Source of the DNA: Perognathus longimembris pacificus
Taxonomy: Eukaryota > Chordata > Mammalia > Rodentia > Heteromyidae
Length of the DNA: 64,000 nt
Assembly: GCF_023159225.1 (NCBI RefSeq)
Contig: NC_063174.1
Location: 28,603,983 to 28,667,982, forward strand
Reading direction: 5' to 3'
This document shows, piece after piece, positions 12,342 to 27,233 of the stretch. Every line of letters starts with the position of its first letter. The first letter of the stretch is position 1. The notes under the pieces were generated by a model that ran no database searches, was not told the DNA's origin, and saw only the letters and a list, made by a program, of their open reading frames with translations. The position numbers were made by a program, and so were the translations under genes.

Positions 12342-15300
12342 ATGGTTAATGTACTGGAAACTCCTCACAAGAATCTGGTTTGTGGTGAGGGAAGACATAA
12401 AAAAGCTCATTTAGTAACTACACTTACGAATGTGGTAGGCTGTATATTAGGGAATATCCCTTCTGAGAATAAGAACAGCTGTAGCTTGTTAAGGCAATTA
12501 GTTCGAGGAAAGGGTAATGTACTGGAAACTTCTCAGAGGAATCTGCTTTGTAGTGAGAGAAGAGAGATGAAATCTCATTTAAGAACTACACTTACGAACG
12601 GGGTTGGCAGCTGTATATCATGGAATATACCATCTAGATTAGGAACACCTGTAGCTTGTTAAGGGAAGTAGTTAGTGGAACGGTTAATGTACTGGGAATT
12701 CCTCAAAAGTATCTGCTTTGTTTTGAGGGAAAAGAGGAAAAAGCGATTTTAGGAACTACACTTACTAATGTGGTTGGCAGCTGTATATCATGGAATATCT
12801 CTTCTAGGTAAAGAACAGCTGTTGCTTGTTAAGGTAAGTAGTTCTTGGAAAGGTTAATGTACTGGAACCTTTTCAGAAGAATCTGGTTTGTGGTGAGGGG
12901 AGAGAGATGGAAGCTCATTTAGGAACTATACTTATGAACGTGGTTGACAGCTGTATATCAGGGAATAGCCCTTCTACATTAAGAACAGCTGTTGCTTGTT
13001 AAGGTAAGTAGTTCGTGGAAAGGTTAATATTCTGGAAACTCCTCAAAAGAATCTGCTTTGTGGTGAGGGAAGAGAAACAAAGCGATTTTAGGAACTATAT
13101 GAACGTACTGGGTAGGTAACTGTATATCAGTAAATATCTCCTCTGAGATTAAGTATAGCAATAGCTTAGTAAATTGAGTACTTCTTGGAATGCTAATGTA
13201 CAAGAAACTCCTCAAAAGAATCTGCTTTGTGGAGAGTGAAGAGAGATGATAGCTCATTTAATAACTACACTTACGAACAGGTTTGGCAGCTGTATATCAG
13301 GGAATATCCCTTCTAGATTAAGAACAGCTTTTGCTTGTTAAGATAGTTATTTCGTGTAAAGGTTAATGTACTGGAAACTCCTCAAAAGAATCTGCTTTGT
13401 GGTGAGGGAAGAGAGAAAAAATCTAATATAGGAACTAACCTTACGAAGGTGGGAGGCATCTGTATATCAGGCAATATACCTTCTGAGAATAAGAACAGAT
13501 GTAGCTTGTTAATGTAAGTAGATCATGGAAAGGTTAATGTACTGGAAACTCCTCAAAAGAATCGGCTTTGTGATGAGGGAAGTGAGAAAAAAGCGATTTT
13601 AGGAACATGTATATACTGGGTAGGTAACTGTATCTCAGTAAATATCTCCTCTGAGAATAAGAATAGCAGTAGCTTAGTAAATTAAGTACTTCTTGGAATG
13701 GTTAATGTACTGGAAAATGCTCAAAAGAATCTGGATTGTTGTGAGAAGAGAGATGAAACTCTAGATTAAGAACAACTGTTGCTTGTTAAGGTAAGTAGTT
13801 CGTGGAAAGGTTAAGGTACTGGAAACTCCTCAAAAAATCTGCTTTCTGGTGAGGGAAGAGAGAAAAAGCGATTTTAGGAACTACATAAACATACTTTTTA
13901 GGTAACTGTTTATCAGTAAATATCTCCTATGAGAATAAGAATAGCAGTTGCTTAGTAAATTAAGTAGTTCTTGGAATGGTTAATGTACTGGAAACCCTTC
14001 AAAAGAATCTGCTTTATGGTGAGGGAAGAGAGAACAAAACGATTTAAGAACTACATGAACATACTGGGTAGGTAACTGTATATCAGTAAATATCTCCTCT
14101 GAGAAAAAGCAGAGCAGTAGCTTAGTAAATTAAGTACTTCTTTTAATGGTTAATGTATTGAAAACTCTTCAAAAGAATCTGCTATGAGGTGAGGGAAGAG
14201 AGAAAAAAGCGATTTTAGGAACTACATGAACATACTGAGTAGGTAACTGTATATCAATAAATATCTCCTCCGAGAATAAGAATAGCAGTAACTTAGAAAA
14301 TTTATTACTTCTTGGAATGGTTAATGTACTGGAAACTCCTCAAAAGAATCTGCTTTGTGTTGAGGGAAGAGAGATGAAAGCTCTTAGGAACTACACTTAC
14401 GAATGGGGTTTGCACCTGTATATCAGGGAATATCCCTTCTAGATTATGAACAGCTGTTGCTTGTTAAGGTAAGTAGTTCTTGGAAAGGTTATGTACTGGG
14501 AACTCCTCAAAATATCTGCTTTTTGGTGAGGTAACAGAGATAAAACCTCATTTAGGACATGATCATACGAAGGTGGGAGGCAGCTGTATATCAGGGAATA
14601 TCCCTTCTCAGGATCAGAACAGCTGTTGCTTCTTAAGGTAAGTAGTTCGTGGAAAGGTTAATGTACTGGAACTCCTCAAAACATTCTGCTCTGTGGTGAG
14701 GGAAGAGAGAAAAAAGCGATTTTAGGAACTACATGAACATACTGGGTAGGTAACTGTATATCAGTAAATATCTCCTCTGAGAATAAGAATAGCAGTAGCT
14801 TAGTAAATTAAGTATTTCTTGGAATGGTTAATGTACTGGAAACTCCTCACAAGAATCTGGTTTGTGGTGAGGGAAGACATAAAAAAGCTCATTTAGTAAC
14901 TACACTTACGAATGTGGTAGGCTGTATATTAGGGAATATCCCTTCTGAGAATAAGAACAGCTGTAGCTTGTTAAGGCAATTAGTTCGAGGAAAGGGTAAT
15001 GTACTGGAAACTTCTCAGAGGAATCTGCTTTGTAGTGAGAGAAGAGAGATGAAATCTCATTTAAGAACTACACTTACGAACGGGGTTGGCAGCTGTATAT
15101 CATGGAATATACCATCTAGATTAGGAACACCTGTAGCTTGTTAAGGGAAGTAGTTAGTGGAACGGTTAATGTACTGGGAATTCCTCAAAAGTATCTGCTT
15201 TGTTTTGAGGGAAAAGAGGAAAAAGCGATTTTAGGAACTACACTTACTAATGTGGTTGGCAGCTGTATATCATGGAATATCTCTTCTAGGTAAAGAACAG

Positions 15301-18300
15301 CTGTTGCTTGTTAAGGTAAGTAGTTCTTGGAAAGGTTAATGTACTGGAACCTTTTCAGAAGAATCTGGTTTGTGGTGAGGGGAGAGAGATGGAAGCTCAT
15401 TTAGGAACTATACTTATGAACGTGGTTGACAGCTGTATATCAGGGAATAGCCCTTCTACATTAAGAACAGCTGTTGCTTGTTAAGGTAAGTAGTTCGTGG
15501 AAAGGTTAATATTCTGGAAACTCCTCAAAAGAATCTGCTTTGTGGTGAGGGAAGAGAAACAAAGCGATTTTAGGAACTATATGAACGTACTGGGTAGGTA
15601 ACTGTATATCAGTAAATATCTCCTCTGAGATTAAGTATAGCAATAGCTTAGTAAATTGAGTACTTCTTGGAATGCTAATGTACAAGAAACTCCTCAAAAG
15701 AATCTGCTTTGTGGAGAGTGAAGAGAGATGATAGCTCATTTAATAACTACACTTACGAACAGGTTTGGCAGCTGTATATCAGGGAATATCCCTTCTAGAT
15801 TAAGAACAGCTTTTGCTTGTTAAGATAGTTATTTCGTGTAAAGGTTAATGTACTGGAAACTCCTCAAAAGAATCTGCTTTGTGGTGAGGGAAGAGAGAAA
15901 AAATCTAATATAGGAACTAACCTTACGAAGGTGGGAGGCATCTGTATATCAGGCAATATACCTTCTGAGAATAAGAACAGATGTAGCTTGTTAATGTAAG
16001 TAGATCATGGAAAGGTTAATGTACTGGAAACTCCTCAAAAGAATCGGCTTTGTGATGAGGGAAGTGAGAAAAAAGCGATTTTAGGAACATGTATATACTG
16101 GGTAGGTAACTGTATCTCAGTAAATATCTCCTCTGAGAATAAGAATAGCAGTAGCTTAGTAAATTAAGTACTTCTTGGAATGGTTAATGTACTGGAAAAT
16201 GCTCAAAAGAATCTGGATTGTTGTGAGAAGAGAGATGAAACTCTAGATTAAGAACAACTGTTGCTTGTTAAGGTAAGTAGTTCGTGGAAAGGTTAAGGTA
16301 CTGGAAACTCCTCAAAAAATCTGCTTTCTGGTGAGGGAAGAGAGAAAAAGCGATTTTAGGAACTACATAAACATACTTTTTAGGTAACTGTTTATCAGTA
16401 AATATCTCCTATGAGAATAAGAATAGCAGTTGCTTAGTAAATTAAGTAGTTCTTGGAATGGTTAATGTACTGGAAACCCTTCAAAAGAATCTGCTTTATG
16501 GTGAGGGAAGAGAGAACAAAACGATTTAAGAACTACATGAACATACTGGGTAGGTAACTGTATATCAGTAAATATCTCCTCTGAGAAAAAGCAGAGCAGT
16601 AGCTTAGTAAATTAAGTACTTCTTTTAATGGTTAATGTATTGAAAACTCTTCAAAAGAATCTGCTATGAGGTGAGGGAAGAGAGAAAAAAGCGATTTTAG
16701 GAACTACATGAACATACTGAGTAGGTAACTGTATATCAATAAATATCTCCTCCGAGAATAAGAATAGCAGTAACTTAGAAAATTTATTACTTCTTGGAAT
16801 GGTTAATGTACTGGAAACTCCTCAAAAGAATCTGCTTTGTGTTGAGGGAAGAGAGATGAAAGCTCTTAGGAACTACACTTACGAATGGGGTTTGCACCTG
16901 TATATCAGGGAATATCCCTTCTAGATTATGAACAGCTGTTGCTTGTTAAGGTAAGTAGTTCTTGGAAAGGTTATGTACTGGGAACTCCTCAAAATATCTG
17001 CTTTTTGGTGAGGTAACAGAGATAAAACCTCATTTAGGACATGATCATACGAAGGTGGGAGGCAGCTGTATATCAGGGAATATCCCTTCTCAGGATCAGA
17101 ACAGCTGTTGCTTCTTAAGGTAAGTAGTTCGTGGAAAGGTTAATGTACTGGAACTCCTCAAAACATTCTGCTCTGTGGTGAGGGAAGAGAGAAAAAAGCG
17201 ATTTTAGGAACTACATGAACATACTGGGTAGGTAACTGTATATCAGTAAATATCTCCTCTGAGAATAAGAATAGCAGTAGCTTAGTAAATTAAGTATTTC
17301 TTGGAATGGTTAATGTACTGGAAACTCCTCACAAGAATCTGGTTTGTGGTGAGGGAAGACATAAAAAAGCTCATTTAGTAACTACACTTACGAATGTGGT
17401 AGGCTGTATATTAGGGAATATCCCTTCTGAGAATAAGAACAGCTGTAGCTTGTTAAGGCAATTAGTTCGAGGAAAGGGTAATGTACTGGAAACTTCTCAG
17501 AGGAATCTGCTTTGTAGTGAGAGAAGAGAGATGAAATCTCATTTAAGAACTACACTTACGAACGGGGTTGGCAGCTGTATATCATGGAATATACCATCTA
17601 GATTAGGAACACCTGTAGCTTGTTAAGGGAAGTAGTTAGTGGAACGGTTAATGTACTGGGAATTCCTCAAAAGTATCTGCTTTGTTTTGAGGGAAAAGAG
17701 GAAAAAGCGATTTTAGGAACTACACTTACTAATGTGGTTGGCAGCTGTATATCATGGAATATCTCTTCTAGGTAAAGAACAGCTGTTGCTTGTTAAGGTA
17801 AGTAGTTCTTGGAAAGGTTAATGTACTGGAACCTTTTCAGAAGAATCTGGTTTGTGGTGAGGGGAGAGAGATGGAAGCTCATTTAGGAACTATACTTATG
17901 AACGTGGTTGACAGCTGTATATCAGGGAATAGCCCTTCTACATTAAGAACAGCTGTTGCTTGTTAAGGTAAGTAGTTCGTGGAAAGGTTAATATTCTGGA
18001 AACTCCTCAAAAGAATCTGCTTTGTGGTGAGGGAAGAGAAACAAAGCGATTTTAGGAACTATATGAACGTACTGGGTAGGTAACTGTATATCAGTAAATA
18101 TCTCCTCTGAGATTAAGTATAGCAATAGCTTAGTAAATTGAGTACTTCTTGGAATGCTAATGTACAAGAAACTCCTCAAAAGAATCTGCTTTGTGGAGAG
18201 TGAAGAGAGATGATAGCTCATTTAATAACTACACTTACGAACAGGTTTGGCAGCTGTATATCAGGGAATATCCCTTCTAGATTAAGAACAGCTTTTGCTT

Positions 18301-21300
18301 GTTAAGATAGTTATTTCGTGTAAAGGTTAATGTACTGGAAACTCCTCAAAAGAATCTGCTTTGTGGTGAGGGAAGAGAGAAAAAATCTAATATAGGAACT
18401 AACCTTACGAAGGTGGGAGGCATCTGTATATCAGGCAATATACCTTCTGAGAATAAGAACAGATGTAGCTTGTTAATGTAAGTAGATCATGGAAAGGTTA
18501 ATGTACTGGAAACTCCTCAAAAGAATCGGCTTTGTGATGAGGGAAGTGAGAAAAAAGCGATTTTAGGAACATGTATATACTGGGTAGGTAACTGTATCTC
18601 AGTAAATATCTCCTCTGAGAATAAGAATAGCAGTAGCTTAGTAAATTAAGTACTTCTTGGAATGGTTAATGTACTGGAAAATGCTCAAAAGAATCTGGAT
18701 TGTTGTGAGAAGAGAGATGAAACTCTAGATTAAGAACAACTGTTGCTTGTTAAGGTAAGTAGTTCGTGGAAAGGTTAAGGTACTGGAAACTCCTCAAAAA
18801 ATCTGCTTTCTGGTGAGGGAAGAGAGAAAAAGCGATTTTAGGAACTACATAAACATACTTTTTAGGTAACTGTTTATCAGTAAATATCTCCTATGAGAAT
18901 AAGAATAGCAGTTGCTTAGTAAATTAAGTAGTTCTTGGAATGGTTAATGTACTGGAAACCCTTCAAAAGAATCTGCTTTATGGTGAGGGAAGAGAGAACA
19001 AAACGATTTAAGAACTACATGAACATACTGGGTAGGTAACTGTATATCAGTAAATATCTCCTCTGAGAAAAAGCAGAGCAGTAGCTTAGTAAATTAAGTA
19101 CTTCTTTTAATGGTTAATGTATTGAAAACTCTTCAAAAGAATCTGCTATGAGGTGAGGGAAGAGAGAAAAAAGCGATTTTAGGAACTACATGAACATACT
19201 GAGTAGGTAACTGTATATCAATAAATATCTCCTCCGAGAATAAGAATAGCAGTAACTTAGAAAATTTATTACTTCTTGGAATGGTTAATGTACTGGAAAC
19301 TCCTCAAAAGAATCTGCTTTGTGTTGAGGGAAGAGAGATGAAAGCTCTTAGGAACTACACTTACGAATGGGGTTTGCACCTGTATATCAGGGAATATCCC
19401 TTCTAGATTATGAACAGCTGTTGCTTGTTAAGGTAAGTAGTTCTTGGAAAGGTTATGTACTGGGAACTCCTCAAAATATCTGCTTTTTGGTGAGGTAACA
19501 GAGATAAAACCTCATTTAGGACATGATCATACGAAGGTGGGAGGCAGCTGTATATCAGGGAATATCCCTTCTCAGGATCAGAACAGCTGTTGCTTCTTAA
19601 GGTAAGTAGTTCGTGGAAAGGTTAATGTACTGGAACTCCTCAAAACATTCTGCTCTGTGGTGAGGGAAGAGAGAAAAAAGCGATTTTAGGAACTACATGA
19701 ACATACTGGGTAGGTAACTGTATATCAGTAAATATCTCCTCTGAGAATAAGAATAGCAGTAGCTTAGTAAATTAAGTATTTCTTGGAATGGTTAATGTAC
19801 TGGAAACTCCTCACAAGAATCTGGTTTGTGGTGAGGGAAGACATAAAAAAGCTCATTTAGTAACTACACTTACGAATGTGGTAGGCTGTATATTAGGGAA
19901 TATCCCTTCTGAGAATAAGAACAGCTGTAGCTTGTTAAGGCAATTAGTTCGAGGAAAGGGTAATGTACTGGAAACTTCTCAGAGGAATCTGCTTTGTAGT
20001 GAGAGAAGAGAGATGAAATCTCATTTAAGAACTACACTTACGAACGGGGTTGGCAGCTGTATATCATGGAATATACCATCTAGATTAGGAACACCTGTAG
20101 CTTGTTAAGGGAAGTAGTTAGTGGAACGGTTAATGTACTGGGAATTCCTCAAAAGTATCTGCTTTGTTTTGAGGGAAAAGAGGAAAAAGCGATTTTAGGA
20201 ACTACACTTACTAATGTGGTTGGCAGCTGTATATCATGGAATATCTCTTCTAGGTAAAGAACAGCTGTTGCTTGTTAAGGTAAGTAGTTCTTGGAAAGGT
20301 TAATGTACTGGAACCTTTTCAGAAGAATCTGGTTTGTGGTGAGGGGAGAGAGATGGAAGCTCATTTAGGAACTATACTTATGAACGTGGTTGACAGCTGT
20401 ATATCAGGGAATAGCCCTTCTACATTAAGAACAGCTGTTGCTTGTTAAGGTAAGTAGTTCGTGGAAAGGTTAATATTCTGGAAACTCCTCAAAAGAATCT
20501 GCTTTGTGGTGAGGGAAGAGAAACAAAGCGATTTTAGGAACTATATGAACGTACTGGGTAGGTAACTGTATATCAGTAAATATCTCCTCTGAGATTAAGT
20601 ATAGCAATAGCTTAGTAAATTGAGTACTTCTTGGAATGCTAATGTACAAGAAACTCCTCAAAAGAATCTGCTTTGTGGAGAGTGAAGAGAGATGATAGCT
20701 CATTTAATAACTACACTTACGAACAGGTTTGGCAGCTGTATATCAGGGAATATCCCTTCTAGATTAAGAACAGCTTTTGCTTGTTAAGATAGTTATTTCG
20801 TGTAAAGGTTAATGTACTGGAAACTCCTCAAAAGAATCTGCTTTGTGGTGAGGGAAGAGAGAAAAAATCTAATATAGGAACTAACCTTACGAAGGTGGGA
20901 GGCATCTGTATATCAGGCAATATACCTTCTGAGAATAAGAACAGATGTAGCTTGTTAATGTAAGTAGATCATGGAAAGGTTAATGTACTGGAAACTCCTC
21001 AAAAGAATCGGCTTTGTGATGAGGGAAGTGAGAAAAAAGCGATTTTAGGAACATGTATATACTGGGTAGGTAACTGTATCTCAGTAAATATCTCCTCTGA
21101 GAATAAGAATAGCAGTAGCTTAGTAAATTAAGTACTTCTTGGAATGGTTAATGTACTGGAAAATGCTCAAAAGAATCTGGATTGTTGTGAGAAGAGAGAT
21201 GAAACTCTAGATTAAGAACAACTGTTGCTTGTTAAGGTAAGTAGTTCGTGGAAAGGTTAAGGTACTGGAAACTCCTCAAAAAATCTGCTTTCTGGTGAGG

Positions 21301-24300
21301 GAAGAGAGAAAAAGCGATTTTAGGAACTACATAAACATACTTTTTAGGTAACTGTTTATCAGTAAATATCTCCTATGAGAATAAGAATAGCAGTTGCTTA
21401 GTAAATTAAGTAGTTCTTGGAATGGTTAATGTACTGGAAACCCTTCAAAAGAATCTGCTTTATGGTGAGGGAAGAGAGAACAAAACGATTTAAGAACTAC
21501 ATGAACATACTGGGTAGGTAACTGTATATCAGTAAATATCTCCTCTGAGAAAAAGCAGAGCAGTAGCTTAGTAAATTAAGTACTTCTTTTAATGGTTAAT
21601 GTATTGAAAACTCTTCAAAAGAATCTGCTATGAGGTGAGGGAAGAGAGAAAAAAGCGATTTTAGGAACTACATGAACATACTGAGTAGGTAACTGTATAT
21701 CAATAAATATCTCCTCCGAGAATAAGAATAGCAGTAACTTAGAAAATTTATTACTTCTTGGAATGGTTAATGTACTGGAAACTCCTCAAAAGAATCTGCT
21801 TTGTGTTGAGGGAAGAGAGATGAAAGCTCTTAGGAACTACACTTACGAATGGGGTTTGCACCTGTATATCAGGGAATATCCCTTCTAGATTATGAACAGC
21901 TGTTGCTTGTTAAGGTAAGTAGTTCTTGGAAAGGTTATGTACTGGGAACTCCTCAAAATATCTGCTTTTTGGTGAGGTAACAGAGATAAAACCTCATTTA
22001 GGACATGATCATACGAAGGTGGGAGGCAGCTGTATATCAGGGAATATCCCTTCTCAGGATCAGAACAGCTGTTGCTTCTTAAGGTAAGTAGTTCGTGGAA
22101 AGGTTAATGTACTGGAACTCCTCAAAACATTCTGCTCTGTGGTGAGGGAAGAGAGAAAAAAGCGATTTTAGGAACTACATGAACATACTGGGTAGGTAAC
22201 TGTATATCAGTAAATATCTCCTCTGAGAATAAGAATAGCAGTAGCTTAGTAAATTAAGTATTTCTTGGAATGGTTAATGTACTGGAAACTCCTCACAAGA
22301 ATCTGGTTTGTGGTGAGGGAAGACATAAAAAAGCTCATTTAGTAACTACACTTACGAATGTGGTAGGCTGTATATTAGGGAATATCCCTTCTGAGAATAA
22401 GAACAGCTGTAGCTTGTTAAGGCAATTAGTTCGAGGAAAGGGTAATGTACTGGAAACTTCTCAGAGGAATCTGCTTTGTAGTGAGAGAAGAGAGATGAAA
22501 TCTCATTTAAGAACTACACTTACGAACGGGGTTGGCAGCTGTATATCATGGAATATACCATCTAGATTAGGAACACCTGTAGCTTGTTAAGGGAAGTAGT
22601 TAGTGGAACGGTTAATGTACTGGGAATTCCTCAAAAGTATCTGCTTTGTTTTGAGGGAAAAGAGGAAAAAGCGATTTTAGGAACTACACTTACTAATGTG
22701 GTTGGCAGCTGTATATCATGGAATATCTCTTCTAGGTAAAGAACAGCTGTTGCTTGTTAAGGTAAGTAGTTCTTGGAAAGGTTAATGTACTGGAACCTTT
22801 TCAGAAGAATCTGGTTTGTGGTGAGGGGAGAGAGATGGAAGCTCATTTAGGAACTATACTTATGAACGTGGTTGACAGCTGTATATCAGGGAATAGCCCT
22901 TCTACATTAAGAACAGCTGTTGCTTGTTAAGGTAAGTAGTTCGTGGAAAGGTTAATATTCTGGAAACTCCTCAAAAGAATCTGCTTTGTGGTGAGGGAAG
23001 AGAAACAAAGCGATTTTAGGAACTATATGAACGTACTGGGTAGGTAACTGTATATCAGTAAATATCTCCTCTGAGATTAAGTATAGCAATAGCTTAGTAA
23101 ATTGAGTACTTCTTGGAATGCTAATGTACAAGAAACTCCTCAAAAGAATCTGCTTTGTGGAGAGTGAAGAGAGATGATAGCTCATTTAATAACTACACTT
23201 ACGAACAGGTTTGGCAGCTGTATATCAGGGAATATCCCTTCTAGATTAAGAACAGCTTTTGCTTGTTAAGATAGTTATTTCGTGTAAAGGTTAATGTACT
23301 GGAAACTCCTCAAAAGAATCTGCTTTGTGGTGAGGGAAGAGAGAAAAAATCTAATATAGGAACTAACCTTACGAAGGTGGGAGGCATCTGTATATCAGGC
23401 AATATACCTTCTGAGAATAAGAACAGATGTAGCTTGTTAATGTAAGTAGATCATGGAAAGGTTAATGTACTGGAAACTCCTCAAAAGAATCGGCTTTGTG
23501 ATGAGGGAAGTGAGAAAAAAGCGATTTTAGGAACATGTATATACTGGGTAGGTAACTGTATCTCAGTAAATATCTCCTCTGAGAATAAGAATAGCAGTAG
23601 CTTAGTAAATTAAGTACTTCTTGGAATGGTTAATGTACTGGAAAATGCTCAAAAGAATCTGGATTGTTGTGAGAAGAGAGATGAAACTCTAGATTAAGAA
23701 CAACTGTTGCTTGTTAAGGTAAGTAGTTCGTGGAAAGGTTAAGGTACTGGAAACTCCTCAAAAAATCTGCTTTCTGGTGAGGGAAGAGAGAAAAAGCGAT
23801 TTTAGGAACTACATAAACATACTTTTTAGGTAACTGTTTATCAGTAAATATCTCCTATGAGAATAAGAATAGCAGTTGCTTAGTAAATTAAGTAGTTCTT
23901 GGAATGGTTAATGTACTGGAAACCCTTCAAAAGAATCTGCTTTATGGTGAGGGAAGAGAGAACAAAACGATTTAAGAACTACATGAACATACTGGGTAGG
24001 TAACTGTATATCAGTAAATATCTCCTCTGAGAAAAAGCAGAGCAGTAGCTTAGTAAATTAAGTACTTCTTTTAATGGTTAATGTATTGAAAACTCTTCAA
24101 AAGAATCTGCTATGAGGTGAGGGAAGAGAGAAAAAAGCGATTTTAGGAACTACATGAACATACTGAGTAGGTAACTGTATATCAATAAATATCTCCTCCG
24201 AGAATAAGAATAGCAGTAACTTAGAAAATTTATTACTTCTTGGAATGGTTAATGTACTGGAAACTCCTCAAAAGAATCTGCTTTGTGTTGAGGGAAGAGA

Positions 24301-27233
24301 GATGAAAGCTCTTAGGAACTACACTTACGAATGGGGTTTGCACCTGTATATCAGGGAATATCCCTTCTAGATTATGAACAGCTGTTGCTTGTTAAGGTAA
24401 GTAGTTCTTGGAAAGGTTATGTACTGGGAACTCCTCAAAATATCTGCTTTTTGGTGAGGTAACAGAGATAAAACCTCATTTAGGACATGATCATACGAAG
24501 GTGGGAGGCAGCTGTATATCAGGGAATATCCCTTCTCAGGATCAGAACAGCTGTTGCTTCTTAAGGTAAGTAGTTCGTGGAAAGGTTAATGTACTGGAAC
24601 TCCTCAAAACATTCTGCTCTGTGGTGAGGGAAGAGAGAAAAAAGCGATTTTAGGAACTACATGAACATACTGGGTAGGTAACTGTATATCAGTAAATATC
24701 TCCTCTGAGAATAAGAATAGCAGTAGCTTAGTAAATTAAGTATTTCTTGGAATGGTTAATGTACTGGAAACTCCTCACAAGAATCTGGTTTGTGGTGAGG
24801 GAAGACATAAAAAAGCTCATTTAGTAACTACACTTACGAATGTGGTAGGCTGTATATTAGGGAATATCCCTTCTGAGAATAAGAACAGCTGTAGCTTGTT
24901 AAGGCAATTAGTTCGAGGAAAGGGTAATGTACTGGAAACTTCTCAGAGGAATCTGCTTTGTAGTGAGAGAAGAGAGATGAAATCTCATTTAAGAACTACA
25001 CTTACGAACGGGGTTGGCAGCTGTATATCATGGAATATACCATCTAGATTAGGAACACCTGTAGCTTGTTAAGGGAAGTAGTTAGTGGAACGGTTAATGT
25101 ACTGGGAATTCCTCAAAAGTATCTGCTTTGTTTTGAGGGAAAAGAGGAAAAAGCGATTTTAGGAACTACACTTACTAATGTGGTTGGCAGCTGTATATCA
25201 TGGAATATCTCTTCTAGGTAAAGAACAGCTGTTGCTTGTTAAGGTAAGTAGTTCTTGGAAAGGTTAATGTACTGGAACCTTTTCAGAAGAATCTGGTTTG
25301 TGGTGAGGGGAGAGAGATGGAAGCTCATTTAGGAACTATACTTATGAACGTGGTTGACAGCTGTATATCAGGGAATAGCCCTTCTACATTAAGAACAGCT
25401 GTTGCTTGTTAAGGTAAGTAGTTCGTGGAAAGGTTAATATTCTGGAAACTCCTCAAAAGAATCTGCTTTGTGGTGAGGGAAGAGAAACAAAGCGATTTTA
25501 GGAACTATATGAACGTACTGGGTAGGTAACTGTATATCAGTAAATATCTCCTCTGAGATTAAGTATAGCAATAGCTTAGTAAATTGAGTACTTCTTGGAA
25601 TGCTAATGTACAAGAAACTCCTCAAAAGAATCTGCTTTGTGGAGAGTGAAGAGAGATGATAGCTCATTTAATAACTACACTTACGAACAGGTTTGGCAGC
25701 TGTATATCAGGGAATATCCCTTCTAGATTAAGAACAGCTTTTGCTTGTTAAGATAGTTATTTCGTGTAAAGGTTAATGTACTGGAAACTCCTCAAAAGAA
25801 TCTGCTTTGTGGTGAGGGAAGAGAGAAAAAATCTAATATAGGAACTAACCTTACGAAGGTGGGAGGCATCTGTATATCAGGCAATATACCTTCTGAGAAT
25901 AAGAACAGATGTAGCTTGTTAATGTAAGTAGATCATGGAAAGGTTAATGTACTGGAAACTCCTCAAAAGAATCGGCTTTGTGATGAGGGAAGTGAGAAAA
26001 AAGCGATTTTAGGAACATGTATATACTGGGTAGGTAACTGTATCTCAGTAAATATCTCCTCTGAGAATAAGAATAGCAGTAGCTTAGTAAATTAAGTACT
26101 TCTTGGAATGGTTAATGTACTGGAAAATGCTCAAAAGAATCTGGATTGTTGTGAGAAGAGAGATGAAACTCTAGATTAAGAACAACTGTTGCTTGTTAAG
26201 GTAAGTAGTTCGTGGAAAGGTTAAGGTACTGGAAACTCCTCAAAAAATCTGCTTTCTGGTGAGGGAAGAGAGAAAAAGCGATTTTAGGAACTACATAAAC
26301 ATACTTTTTAGGTAACTGTTTATCAGTAAATATCTCCTATGAGAATAAGAATAGCAGTTGCTTAGTAAATTAAGTAGTTCTTGGAATGGTTAATGTACTG
26401 GAAACCCTTCAAAAGAATCTGCTTTATGGTGAGGGAAGAGAGAACAAAACGATTTAAGAACTACATGAACATACTGGGTAGGTAACTGTATATCAGTAAA
26501 TATCTCCTCTGAGAAAAAGCAGAGCAGTAGCTTAGTAAATTAAGTACTTCTTTTAATGGTTAATGTATTGAAAACTCTTCAAAAGAATCTGCTATGAGGT
26601 GAGGGAAGAGAGAAAAAAGCGATTTTAGGAACTACATGAACATACTGAGTAGGTAACTGTATATCAATAAATATCTCCTCCGAGAATAAGAATAGCAGTA
26701 ACTTAGAAAATTTATTACTTCTTGGAATGGTTAATGTACTGGAAACTCCTCAAAAGAATCTGCTTTGTGTTGAGGGAAGAGAGATGAAAGCTCTTAGGAA
26801 CTACACTTACGAATGGGGTTTGCACCTGTATATCAGGGAATATCCCTTCTAGATTATGAACAGCTGTTGCTTGTTAAGGTAAGTAGTTCTTGGAAAGGTT
26901 ATGTACTGGGAACTCCTCAAAATATCTGCTTTTTGGTGAGGTAACAGAGATAAAACCTCATTTAGGACATGATCATACGAAGGTGGGAGGCAGCTGTATA
27001 TCAGGGAATATCCCTTCTCAGGATCAGAACAGCTGTTGCTTCTTAAGGTAAGTAGTTCGTGGAAAGGTTAATGTACTGGAACTCCTCAAAACATTCTGCT
27101 CTGTGGTGAGGGAAGAGAGAAAAAAGCGATTTTAGGAACTACATGAACATACTGGGTAGGTAACTGTATATCAGTAAATATCTCCTCTGAGAATAAGAAT
27201 AGCAGTAGCTTAGTAAATTAAGTATTTCTTGGA